This document shows, one piece after another, positions 1 through 6,988 of a stretch of 11,151 nt of DNA. How positions within the stretch are numbered: position 1 is the first letter of the stretch; each line of letters begins with the position of its first letter. The position numbers and the translations under genes were made by a program. Origin of the DNA: an uncultured Hymenobacter sp. (GTDB taxonomy: Bacteria > Bacteroidota > Bacteroidia > Cytophagales > Hymenobacteraceae); the NCBI GenBank assembly GCA_937871705.1, contig CALMOO010000221.1, positions 1-11,151 on the forward strand, in the 5' to 3' direction. The notes under the pieces are model-generated. The model was not told the origin of the DNA. It did not search any database and saw only the letters and a list, made by a program, of their open reading frames with translations.

Positions 1-302
1 GCCTCAACACCGACGCTTCGGTGAGCGGGCTCAAGCCCGGCCGGCCTATTCAGGATGAAACTTCGCGGGCCCGCATCATGGCCGCGCTGGCCTTCGTCGA
101 TGCCGTGGTTTTGTTTGGCGAGCCAACCCCGTTGCAGCTCATCGAGCAGGTGCAGCCCGACGTGCTGGTGAAGGGCGACGACTATCCTATTGACGGAATT
201 GTGGGCCACGAATTGGTGTTGAGTAAGGGCGGGCAGGTGCTGACCGTGCCGCTGGTAGCGGGCTACAGCACCTCGCGCATTGTGGCCAAAGTGAGGGGGT
301 AG
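1..302 (+). CDS. rfaE2: D-glycero-beta-D-manno-heptose 1-phosphate adenylyltransferase, C-terminal part (partial)
   Basis: This is the 3' end of a nucleotidyltransferase-fold enzyme that transfers AMP from ATP to heptose 1-phosphate, giving ADP-heptose for the LPS inner core in the cytoplasm. The frame is open from base 3 (the first two bases complete a Gly codon) to the TAG at 300-302, so the start and the N-terminal HxGH nucleotide-binding motif lie outside the window. What remains matches the family closely: LNTDASV at the left edge, a GRPIQDE stretch, the alternating segment around DAVVLFGEPTP, the PDVLVKGDDY signature, and a tail ending STSRIVAKVRG. The GTG at 21 is an internal valine, not a start. 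The short domain suggests the stand-alone RfaE2 form found in Bacteroidota, but fusion to a kinase domain upstream cannot be excluded. The end of the gene forms one arm of a G-rich hairpin. Confidence 0.9.
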   Translation, partial: LNTDASVSGLKPGRPIQDETSRARIMAALAFVDAVVLFGEPTPLQLIEQVQPDVLVKGDDYPIDGIVGHELVLSKGGQVLTVPLVAGYSTSRIVAKVRG

Positions 303-316
303 GAAACCCTACCCCC
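295..316 (+). terminator. G/C-rich hairpin overlapping the rfaE2 stop codon, possible weak terminator
   Basis: A perfect 9-bp inverted repeat: GGGGGTAGG (295-303), loop AAAC, CCTACCCCC (308-316). The rfaE2 stop codon TAG (300-302) is inside the left arm. The right side is followed by CTTCGCTTTCC rather than a T run, so intrinsic termination is uncertain. Both arms contain the dispersed octamer GGGGGTAG/CTACCCCC, so the hairpin may simply be two head-to-head copies of it. Confidence 0.4.
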
Positions 317-317
317 C
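309..317 (+). repeat. CTACCCCCC element 37 nt before the metallopeptidase start
   Basis: CTACCCCCC ends at 317, leaving exactly 37 nt before the ATG at 355. The same nonamer with the same 37-nt spacing precedes the holin-family gene on the minus strand (10960-10968). It is one member of a dispersed octamer family in this window. Role unknown; it could be regulatory or a chance arrangement of an abundant repeat. Confidence 0.45.
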
Positions 318-354
318 TTCGCTTTCCAACTACCTTTTCACTGCTTACTTCCCC

Positions 355-1032
355 ATGTTCCTTCTCCTCATTCTGATTATGGCCGCCAGCTTTGGCGTGC
401 AGCAGCGGCTACGCAGCAAGTTTCGGCAGTATGCGCAGGAAAGCCTGCGCACGGGCCTCAGCGGCCGCGAAGTAGCCGCCAAAATGCTGGCCGACCACGG
501 CATCTACGACGTGCAGATTGTGAGCACGCCTGGCCGCCTCTCCGACTTTTATAATCCTACCGACAAAACTGTTAACCTGAGCGAGGAAGTGTATAGCCAG
601 CGCTCGGTAGCCGCGGCCGCCGTGGCTGCTCACGAGTGCGGCCACGCCGTGCAGCACGCGCAGGCCTATGGCTTCCTCAAGCTGCGCTCGGCGCTGGTGC
701 CGGCCTTGTCGTCAGTGTCGCGCGTGATGCCGTTCATCCTCATGGCCGGCATCTTTATGGTGCGCACTACGCTCATTCCGCTGGGGGTAGGCGTGAGCCT
801 GTTTGCCCTCACCACGCTCTTTTCCTTTATCACGTTGCCCGTCGAGTTTGATGCCTCGCGCCGGGCACTCGCCTGGATGGACCGTAGTGGCATCGTGACC
901 ACCCAGGAGCACGCCGGCGCCAAAGATGCCCTCTGGTGGGCCGCCATGACCTACGTAGTGGCCGCGCTTAGTTCGTTGGCTACGCTGCTCTATTACGCCA
1001 GTATTTTCTTGGGCGGTAGCCGGCGCAACTAA
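355..1032 (+). CDS. Membrane zinc metallopeptidase, YugP/Zn_peptidase_2 family
   Basis: A 225-residue membrane protein with the zinc-protease signature HECGH at residues 93-97, extended to HAVQH as in YugP-type neutral zinc metallopeptidases. The two His would bind zinc and Glu94 would be the catalytic base. Glu164 or Asp166 in the conserved-looking LPVEFDASRRAL segment may give the third ligand, as in M48-type enzymes (inference). Residues 1-14 form an N-terminal membrane anchor, hydrophobic helices cover about 122-162 between the active site and the EFDAS motif, and another lies at about 193-218. Length is typical of the family. The ATG at 355 puts the anchor at the very N-terminus and there is no Shine-Dalgarno, normal for Bacteroidota. 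It lies 52 nt after rfaE2 and may be co-transcribed if the hairpin between them is leaky. The natural substrate is unknown; membrane-protein quality control is a reasonable guess only. Confidence 0.9.
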   Translation: MFLLLILIMAASFGVQQRLRSKFRQYAQESLRTGLSGREVAAKMLADHGIYDVQIVSTPGRLSDFYNPTDKTVNLSEEVYSQRSVAAAAVAAHECGHAVQHAQAYGFLKLRSALVPALSSVSRVMPFILMAGIFMVRTTLIPLGVGVSLFALTTLFSFITLPVEFDASRRALAWMDRSGIVTTQEHAGAKDALWWAAMTYVVAALSSLATLLYYASIFLGGSRRN

Positions 1033-1059
1033 CCGCGCCTTTCGGCTAAAATATTGTTT

Positions 1060-1102
1060 ATAAATGCGTTATAACGAAAACTATTCGGCATAACGCATTT
1101 AT
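1060..1102. repeat. 13-bp perfect inverted repeat in AT-rich spacer
   Basis: ATAAATGCGTTAT (1060-1072) and its exact reverse complement ATAACGCATTTAT (1090-1102) flank a 17-nt centre. There is no T tract after the right arm, so it is a poor intrinsic terminator. The arms are about three helical turns apart, centre to centre (30 bp), which suits a two-site operator. It lies in the 163-nt spacer between the metallopeptidase and the acyl-CoA dehydrogenase, 94 nt before the latter's ATG. I found no convincing Bacteroidota TAnnTTTG promoter in this spacer. Confidence 0.6.
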
Positions 1103-1195
1103 TAGCTCAAAACATTTCGGCCCCCACCGTATTTTCGTAATCTCAACCTTATTTCTCTCCCACCCATTGGCTACGGCCTATTTCCCTTTGTCTAT

Positions 1196-2359
1196 ATGAC
1201 TCCATCCACCATTATGGCCTCTCCTTTCCAGCTCACCGAAGAGCACTTGGCGGTGCGCGATGCTGCCCGTGATTTTGCCCAAAGCGAGCTGTGGGCTGGC
1301 GTAATTGAGCGCGACGAGCACCAGAAATTCCCCACCGAGCAAGTCAAAAAGATGGGCGAGCTTGGCTTCATGGGCATGATGGTGAGTCCCGAGTATGGCG
1401 GCTCGGGCCTCGATACCATCAGCTACGTACTGGCTATGGAGGAGATTTCCAAGGTCGACGCCTCGTGCTCGGTCATCATGTCGGTAAATAACTCGCTGGT
1501 GTGCTGGGGATTAGAAAAATACGGCACCGAAGAGCAGAAGCGCAAGTACCTGCCCCGCCTGTGCTCGGGCGAAATTATCGGAGCCTTTGCCCTCTCCGAG
1601 CCCGAAGCTGGCTCCGATGCCACCAGCCAGCGCACCACTGCTGAGGACATGGGCGACTACTACCTGCTCAATGGCACCAAAAACTGGATTACCAACGGCA
1701 TTAATGCTTCCGTGTACCTGGTAATTGCCCAAACCAACCCGGAGCTAAAGTCACGCGGCATCAACGTCCTCATCGTGGACAAGGACTCGCCCGGCTTCCT
1801 ACAAGGGCCTAAGGAGAACAAGCTCGGCATCCGGGGCTCCGATACTTGCTCGCTGCTGTTTACCGACGTGAGAGTGCCCAAGGAAAACCGCATTGGGGCC
1901 GATGGCTTCGGCTTCAAGTTTGCCATGCAGGTGCTGGCCGGCGGGCGCATCGGCATTGCGGCGCAGGCGCTAGGCATTGCCTCCGGCTCGCTCGAGCTGA
2001 GCATCAAATACGCGAAGGAGCGCAAGGCATTTGGCGTGCCCATCTCGCAGCACCAAGCCATTCAGTTCAAGCTGGCCGATATGGCTACCAACATCGACGC
2101 GGCCCGCCTGCTGTGCCTGCAAGCCGCCGCCGACAAAGACAACCAAGCCGACTACGCCAAGAGCGGCGCTATGGCTAAGCTCTTCGCTTCCAAGGTGGCG
2201 ATGGACTCGGCCGTGGAAGCGGTGCAGATTCACGGCGGATATGGTTTTGTGAAGGAGTACCACGTAGAGCGCTTTATGCGCGATGCGAAAATCACGCAGA
2301 TTTATGAGGGAACCTCTGAAATTCAAAAAATTGTGATTTCGCGGGAAATACTGAAATAG
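1196..2359 (+). CDS. Acyl-CoA dehydrogenase (short-chain/butyryl-CoA dehydrogenase-like)
   Basis: A cytoplasmic FAD flavoenzyme that oxidises acyl-CoA to trans-2-enoyl-CoA and passes electrons to ETF, the first step of fatty-acid beta-oxidation or a step of branched amino-acid breakdown. All three family domains are present: an N-terminal helical domain (about 14-125), a middle beta domain carrying the FAD/substrate signature ALSEPEAGSD (132-141), and a C-terminal helical domain with ERKAFG (275-280), QIHGGYGF (344-351) and the second signature QIYEGTSEIQ (368-377). Glu371 in YEGT is the expected catalytic base for short/medium-chain enzymes. Length is 387 residues from the first ATG; the ATG at 1214 would give 381, closer to family norms, and its N-terminus (FQLTEEHLAVRDAARDF) aligns better, so the start may be 1214. 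Chain-length preference cannot be read from sequence alone. The gene stands alone and ends in a strong terminator. Confidence 0.95.
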   Translation: MTPSTIMASPFQLTEEHLAVRDAARDFAQSELWAGVIERDEHQKFPTEQVKKMGELGFMGMMVSPEYGGSGLDTISYVLAMEEISKVDASCSVIMSVNNSLVCWGLEKYGTEEQKRKYLPRLCSGEIIGAFALSEPEAGSDATSQRTTAEDMGDYYLLNGTKNWITNGINASVYLVIAQTNPELKSRGINVLIVDKDSPGFLQGPKENKLGIRGSDTCSLLFTDVRVPKENRIGADGFGFKFAMQVLAGGRIGIAAQALGIASGSLELSIKYAKERKAFGVPISQHQAIQFKLADMATNIDAARLLCLQAAADKDNQADYAKSGAMAKLFASKVAMDSAVEAVQIHGGYGFVKEYHVERFMRDAKITQIYEGTSEIQKIVISREILK

Positions 2360-2394
2360 CGCGTTTTACCCACTCAAAAATGCCCTTTTTGCAC

Positions 2395-2429
2395 AAAACC
2401 CAGGCTTAGCGGCCTGGGTTTTTCTTTTT
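2395..2429 (+). terminator. Rho-independent terminator after acyl-CoA dehydrogenase
   Basis: An 11-bp perfect stem, AAAACCCAGGC (2395-2405) with GCCTGGGTTTT (2412-2422), has a 6-nt loop and runs into a T-rich tail (TTTTTCTTTTT). A small 6-bp A/T hairpin (CAAAAA 2375-2380 with TTTTTG 2386-2391) precedes it. It closes the acyl-CoA dehydrogenase transcript and isolates the AraC gene. Confidence 0.9.
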
Positions 2430-2446
2430 ATTGAATCTTTCTATGG

Positions 2447-2474
2447 TTTATTCAATTACTAAGCCGTAACTTTC
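2447..2474 (+). promoter_or_regulatory. Possible Bacteroidota-type promoter of the AraC regulator
   Basis: TAACTTTC (2467-2474) differs from the Bacteroidota -7 consensus TAnnTTTG only in the last base. A TTTA at 2447-2450 could serve as the -33 element, but the 16-nt spacer is shorter than the usual 19-21. The position, about 44 nt before the ATG, is sensible. An imperfect dyad ATTGAAT...ATTCAAT (2430-2456) overlaps the upstream half and could be a regulator site. Weak support only. Confidence 0.25.
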
Positions 2475-2517
2475 GGCACTTTTTACGCCCATTTATTCAA
2501 GAATACTAAAACAACTT

Positions 2518-3444
2518 ATGGAAGATTACAATAAGGTCATCGAATCCTTGGGGGTCCGCTATATCAAGGCTAAGAACTTAGTCCTGCGGCAGGCCTTCAC
2601 GGCGCGCAATGTGTACGATGTCGGGAATAACATTATTCTATTACACCGCGGGCAAATGCGTTTTGGCGAGGATGAAATACTCGTTGAAGAAGGCGAACTG
2701 CTGTTTGTGCCTGGGGGGCGCGCCACGCGCATCGGCTACGGCCCTGCCGCGGGCAGCCGGGTTATTTCTAACGATGACCTTATCACTAACAAAGACCGGT
2801 TCTTTACTTCTAACGACAACCTCGACCTCATCGGCGACGCCGAGGAAAGCCACAGCTTCGTAGCCTTCGAAGCCAAAGTATTCGACTCAGTTAACTTTTT
2901 TGCTTCGCTTGATGTACCGGCCTTCGTTATCAAGAGCAATACGAAGCTGGCCAACCTGATTATTAAGGTTATTGAAGAAACTCTACAGGACCTACCGGGC
3001 CGCGAGCGCCTAGTAAATATTTACACTGAGAATATTGTCGTAGAAGTGGTGCGCTATATCCTGCGCAACAACCTGTTTGTAGAGCAGTTGGCCACCAACA
3101 GCACCTACTTCAAAGACCCACGCCTCATCGACCTGTTCAACTTTATAAAGGAGAACCTCAGCGGCGACCTCTCGAACAAGATGCTGGCCGGCGTGGCCGG
3201 CGTGAGCGAAGACTACGTGGGCCAGTATTTCAAGATGCTGACCAACATCAACCCGCAGGACTACATCGAGTACCAGCGCATGGAGCGCGCTGTGTCGCTA
3301 CTACGCACTACTAAGAAAAGCATCCGCGACATCGGCCGCGAGGTGGGCTACAAAGACACCGCCTACTTCTGCCGCCGCTTCAAGATGATGTTTGGTATTC
3401 CGGCCGGCAAGATGCGCCGCCGCGAAACGGCCATGAACATTTAA
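2518..3444 (+). CDS. AraC/XylS-family transcriptional regulator with cupin-like sensor domain
   Basis: A 308-residue DNA-binding regulator. The C-terminal AraC domain has two helix-turn-helix units: about 219-241 (LSNKMLAGVAGVSEDYVGQY) and about 268-291 (SIRDIGREVGYKDTAYFCRR), the latter being the usual conserved second HTH with its G-Y-x-D-x-x-Y-F core. The N-terminal half (about 25-75, with LLHRGQMRFGEDEILVEEGE and LLFVPGG) reads like the beta-strands of a cupin ligand-binding fold. A helical linker (about 140-190) may support dimerisation. The ATG at 2518 has an A-rich leader and no Shine-Dalgarno. The gene has its own terminator and sits directly before susC/susD on the same strand, so control of that pair is the natural hypothesis. 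The ligand is unknown. This cytoplasmic regulator stands where many SusCD loci have an ECF sigma/anti-sigma pair or hybrid two-component system. Confidence 0.92.
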   Translation: MEDYNKVIESLGVRYIKAKNLVLRQAFTARNVYDVGNNIILLHRGQMRFGEDEILVEEGELLFVPGGRATRIGYGPAAGSRVISNDDLITNKDRFFTSNDNLDLIGDAEESHSFVAFEAKVFDSVNFFASLDVPAFVIKSNTKLANLIIKVIEETLQDLPGRERLVNIYTENIVVEVVRYILRNNLFVEQLATNSTYFKDPRLIDLFNFIKENLSGDLSNKMLAGVAGVSEDYVGQYFKMLTNINPQDYIEYQRMERAVSLLRTTKKSIRDIGREVGYKDTAYFCRRFKMMFGIPAGKMRRRETAMNI

Positions 3445-3487
3445 GTTAGGCAGTCAGCAGTCGCACACGCGGCTAATGAATGTGAGA

Positions 3488-3532
3488 GTGGGGGAGCCTG
3501 CTGCATAATGCAGTAGGCTCCCCCACTTTTTT
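3488..3532 (+). terminator. Strong rho-independent terminator after the AraC gene
   Basis: An 18-bp stem: left arm 3488-3505 starting GTGGGGGAGCC, right arm 3509-3526 ending GGCTCCCCCAC, with a single G-T wobble, a 3-nt TAA loop and six T residues (3527-3532). It is one of the best hairpins in the window and should stop AraC transcription, so susC must rely on its own promoter downstream or on controlled read-through. Confidence 0.93.
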
Positions 3533-3743
3533 GTGCTATCCCCTCCTGACGGGGGTAGGGCGGTAGTAATGTTCAGCTTACATAGAATTATTCTTTATTT
3601 AAATTGTGTTATATAGTTTTTTATCCCTATTATTACTAGCAGTACGAAAGTTTATTCAGTTAAATTTCTTCATTGATGCTCCTCATTACTTATTTGTATC
3701 TACCTCATCTTCTAGCACTTATTCTCACCTTACCCTTTTCCCT
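3533..3743 (+). other. AT-rich leader/promoter region of susCD
   Basis: This spacer of about 210 nt between the AraC terminator and the susC ATG is much richer in A+T than the flanking genes, especially 3580-3735. It must hold the susCD promoter and probably the site bound by the AraC protein. A TAGTTTTT at 3614-3621 matches TAnnTTTG except for the last base, with TTTA at 3594-3597 as a poor -33 partner. A copy of the dispersed octamer GGGGGTAG is at 3551-3558. The susC frame stays open upstream to a GTG at 3606, but the ATG at 3744 gives a proper signal peptide, so this stretch is read as untranslated. Confidence 0.5.
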
Positions 3744-6700
3744 ATGAAAAACTTCTCTTCGTTTAAGGTTTCCTCTTTCTTGCTCATTTGCGCCGCTGGT
3801 GTGCCGGTGGCAGCGGCTGAAAGCTCACCCATGGGGGCTCCTGGAGCAGGGCTTGTAGCGCGCTACGCAGAAGCTAAAAAAAATATCCCTTTTACACAAA
3901 CGTTTGTGTACTTGCCAAGAAGCTTAGCTATCGATTGCATAGCTCGAGCACCGCTGCCAGTAAAGGGACGGGTAGTGAACTCCAAGAACGAAGGCATTCC
4001 GGGGGCCACCGTGGTAGTGAAAGGCACTACATTAGGTACTACTTCCGATGAAACAGGCAACTTCAGCCTAACCTTGCCAGATGGCAACGCTACGCTGGTT
4101 ATTTCCTCCATCGGGTTTGTTAATCAGGAGATTAACGTGAATGGCCGCACTACCCTCAACATCACCCTGCAAGACGATGTGCAGGCGCTGAATGAGGCGG
4201 TGGTGGTAGGCTACGGCACTCAACGCCGGCAGGACGTGACGGGCGCAATTTCGTCGGTAAAGGCGGAGGACATCCGCACGCAAGGGTCCAACACAGTGCA
4301 AAAGTCGTTGCAGGGTCGCGTGGCCGGGGTGCAGATTGAATCGTCGGGCGGCGACCCGGGTTCCGGGGTGCGCATCCTGGTTCGGGGGGCTGGCTCACTT
4401 AACAATAATAGCCCGCTCTACATTGTGGACGGCGTGCAGGTAGGCGACATTAACAATCTGAACCCGAGCGACATTGCTTCGTTGGATATTTTGAAAGATG
4501 CGTCGGCTGCGGCCATCTACGGCTCGCGGGCTGCCAACGGGGTAGTGCTGGTCACTACGAAGTCGGGGAAAAAAGGCGAAACCCGCGTGGACGTGGGCGG
4601 CTACGCAGGTGCGCAACAAATTGCCCACAAGGTCGACGTACTGAACGCCTCGCAGTGGGCCACAGTCAGCAACGCGGCCCACGACAATGCTGGCTTGCCC
4701 CGGCTAGATATTGCCAAGAACCCGGAAACGCTAGGAGCCGGCACCGACTGGCAGAAGGAAATCTACCGGATAGCGCCTATGCAGAACTATACCGCCGCCC
4801 TAAGTGGCGGTAGCGACAACTTCACCTACAGCGTGTCGGCGGCTTACCTCGACCAGCAGGGCATTGTGAAGCTCACCGACTACAACCGCTGGAATTTGCG
4901 CTTGAAGACTGACTTCACTAAAGGCCGGGTTAAGGTAGGCGAGACCGTGATTTTGAGCCGGGAGTACTGGCGCGGCATGGCTGGCGGCTGGGGTGGCCAG
5001 GGTGGCAACCCGGTGGGCTCGGCCCTGAAAATGATTCCGGTATTCGGCGTGTACGCGCCCAATGCTGTAGGCGGCTACGAAGGAGCTTACGGCCCGGTGG
5101 TGAACGTGGCTAACCCCGTGGCCCAGCTCAATCTGGAATCCATCCAAACCTACAGCACCAATGCTTTTCTCAACGGCTTTGCGGAAGTGGCGCTGGTGAA
5201 AGGCCTGAGCTACCGCCTCAACCTGGGCTATACCAACACGTTTGGCTCGTACAACGACTACACGGCGCCGTATGCGCTCGGCGACCTCAACGGCCAGAAT
5301 GCGCTGTTTAATAATGCCGATGCCGACTTGTTCAAGAATCGCAGCCAGTCGACCTTGTTCGTTCTAGAGAACCTGCTCAACTACAGCGCCTCTTTTGGCA
5401 AGCACCGCGTGCAGGCCTTGGCCGGGTACACGTACCAAAAAGGAACCTATGAAATTCTGAGCGGCTCGAAAAGCGGGATGCCTGGCGGCCTTCAGCAGCT
5501 AGACGCGGGCACCACGAATATTGCCAGCGGCGGCAATGCCAGCGAGAGCGCGCTTGTTTCGCAGCTAGGCCGGCTGGTGTACTCTTACGACGACCGGTAC
5601 GTGCTGACGGGCACCTTCCGCCGCGATGGCTCCTCGCGCTTCGGACCGGCGTATAAGTACGGCAACTTTCCCTCGGTGGCGCTGGCCTGGAACGTGGCCA
5701 ACGAGCAGTTCTTCCGGCCGGTGCAAGGCGTGATGAGCAACTTCAAGCTGCGGGGCAGCTACGGCATCTTGGGCAACCAGGAAATCAGCGACTATGGCTA
5801 CACGCCGCTCATCACCTCCAACGCCAACTACGTGCTCGGCCAGGACCAACACTTGTGGTCGGGCTCGATTGCTACCGCCTTCGCAACGCCAGATATTAAG
5901 TGGGAAACTTCTAAAACGGCCGACGTGGGCCTGGACGTAGGCTTTTTCAGCAACAAGCTCTCACTGACGCTCGACTACTTCGTGCGGCGGAACTCAGACA
6001 TTTTGCTGCGCGTGCCCATTCCGCTCACTACCGGGGCCAGCAGTACGCCGCCCTACGTCAATGCGGGCCAAATCACCAACAAAGGTCTCGAAGCCGCTTT
6101 GTCGTACAACAACAAGGTCGGTGACTTCACTTACCAGGTGTTTGGCACGCTTAGCGCCATCCACAACAACGTGGACTTTCTGGGCACGGGTAGCCAGCAG
6201 ATTTTTGGCGGCCAGCCCACGCACCACGGCGCTTCGGCCACGGTTACGCAGGCCGGGCTGCCGGTGGGCTCGTTTTACTTGATTAAAACCGCGGGCATCT
6301 TCAACTCGCAGGATGAGATAAATGCCTATAACAAAGACGGCAACCTGGTTCAGCCCAGCGCCAAGCCGGGCGACGTGAGGTTTGTGGATGCGAACGGCGA
6401 TGGGCAGATTGACCAGAACGACCGGCAGTATTGCGGCAGCCCTACCCCCAAGTTTTCCTATGGCTTCGGCACCAACACCGCCTGGAAGAGCTTCGATTTG
6501 AGTCTCTTTTTTCAGGGCACCTACGGTAACAAGATTTACAACGGCGCCCGCGAAGACCTGGAAGGCATGAACCTGGAATTTAACTATTCGCCAGCTACTC
6601 TCAACGCGTGGACGCCCACCAACCACACCGATTTTCCGCGCGCCGTCATCAACGACCCCAACCTGAATAGCCAGACCTCGGACCGTTTCTTGGAAGACGG

Positions 6701-6965
6701 CTCGTACCTGCGCCTGCGCACTGTGCAGCTGGGCTACACGCTGTCGAAAAACTTGCTGAACAGCGTCAAAATCAGTGCTTGCCGCTTCTATGTAAGCTTT
6801 GACAACTTGCTGACTTTCACTAAATACACGGGCTTCAACCCCGACCTGGGCCGCTATAACTCGGGGGTGGCGGGCGGTGGTATTCTGGACCGCGGGGTGG
6901 ATTTCCCGCACGTTGCCTACCCCCTGGCCCGCACGTCATTGCTGGGGGTACAGCTTTCCTTCTAA
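3744..6965 (+). CDS. susC: SusC/RagA-family TonB-linked outer-membrane transporter
   Basis: A 1073-residue TonB-dependent outer-membrane channel that, with its SusD lid, imports large nutrients such as oligosaccharides or peptides. Order of parts: a Sec signal peptide (about 1-25, ending AAGVPVAAA), an unusual 46-residue linker, a carboxypeptidase-regulatory-like beta domain (about 72-150, GRVVNSKNEGIPGATVVVKG), the SusC-type TonB-box region VVVGYGTQ (153-160), the plug (through LYIVDGVQV and AAIYGSRAANGVVLVTTKSG), then a 22-strand barrel ending in a C-terminal Phe, the usual BAM recognition end. A calcium-loop-like DANGDGQID is at 882-890, typical of the family. ATG 3744 was chosen over the upstream GTG 3606 because it begins MKNFSSFKVSSF, a clean signal peptide. 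It is followed 23 nt later by susD, so both form one transcript. Codon use in the first 210 bases is AT-richer than the rest. The substrate cannot be inferred. Confidence 0.96.
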   Translation: MKNFSSFKVSSFLLICAAGVPVAAAESSPMGAPGAGLVARYAEAKKNIPFTQTFVYLPRSLAIDCIARAPLPVKGRVVNSKNEGIPGATVVVKGTTLGTTSDETGNFSLTLPDGNATLVISSIGFVNQEINVNGRTTLNITLQDDVQALNEAVVVGYGTQRRQDVTGAISSVKAEDIRTQGSNTVQKSLQGRVAGVQIESSGGDPGSGVRILVRGAGSLNNNSPLYIVDGVQVGDINNLNPSDIASLDILKDASAAAIYGSRAANGVVLVTTKSGKKGETRVDVGGYAGAQQIAHKVDVLNASQWATVSNAAHDNAGLPRLDIAKNPETLGAGTDWQKEIYRIAPMQNYTAALSGGSDNFTYSVSAAYLDQQGIVKLTDYNRWNLRLKTDFTKGRVKVGETVILSREYWRGMAGGWGGQGGNPVGSALKMIPVFGVYAPNAVGGYEGAYGPVVNVANPVAQLNLESIQTYSTNAFLNGFAEVALVKGLSYRLNLGYTNTFGSYNDYTAPYALGDLNGQNALFNNADADLFKNRSQSTLFVLENLLNYSASFGKHRVQALAGYTYQKGTYEILSGSKSGMPGGLQQLDAGTTNIASGGNASESALVSQLGRLVYSYDDRYVLTGTFRRDGSSRFGPAYKYGNFPSVALAWNVANEQFFRPVQGVMSNFKLRGSYGILGNQEISDYGYTPLITSNANYVLGQDQHLWSGSIATAFATPDIKWETSKTADVGLDVGFFSNKLSLTLDYFVRRNSDILLRVPIPLTTGASSTPPYVNAGQITNKGLEAALSYNNKVGDFTYQVFGTLSAIHNNVDFLGTGSQQIFGGQPTHHGASATVTQAGLPVGSFYLIKTAGIFNSQDEINAYNKDGNLVQPSAKPGDVRFVDANGDGQIDQNDRQYCGSPTPKFSYGFGTNTAWKSFDLSLFFQGTYGNKIYNGAREDLEGMNLEFNYSPATLNAWTPTNHTDFPRAVINDPNLNSQTSDRFLEDGSYLRLRTVQLGYTLSKNLLNSVKISACRFYVSFDNLLTFTKYTGFNPDLGRYNSGVAGGGILDRGVDFPHVAYPLARTSLLGVQLSF
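3893..3910. repeat. 18-bp perfect palindrome inside the 5' part of susC
   Basis: TACACAAACGTTTGTGTA is its own reverse complement over all 18 bases. It lies in the coding segment between the signal peptide and the first domain (residues about 51-56), 150 nt after the start codon. A second, smaller inverted repeat follows it (AGCTAT 3926-3931, ATAGCT 3939-3944). It could be an intragenic operator for a dimeric regulator or an mRNA structure; neither is shown. Confidence 0.6.
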
Positions 6966-6988
6966 GCTTTCATTACTTCCCTACTGCC

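Noticed and set aside
3540..3554. CCCC...GGGG short inverted repeat as a second terminator
   Set aside because: Only 4 bp of pairing and no T run; the real terminator is just upstream at 3488-3532.
3606..3743. In-frame upstream extension of susC from a GTG, giving a hydrophobic leader
   Set aside because: The stretch is AT-rich spacer with no family similarity, and ATG 3744 already begins a standard signal peptide.
5994..6911. Long open frame of 305 codons on the minus strand, antisense to susC
   Set aside because: It lies wholly within a clear SusC barrel; GC-rich codon use on the plus strand leaves the opposite frame open. The translation shows no family motif.
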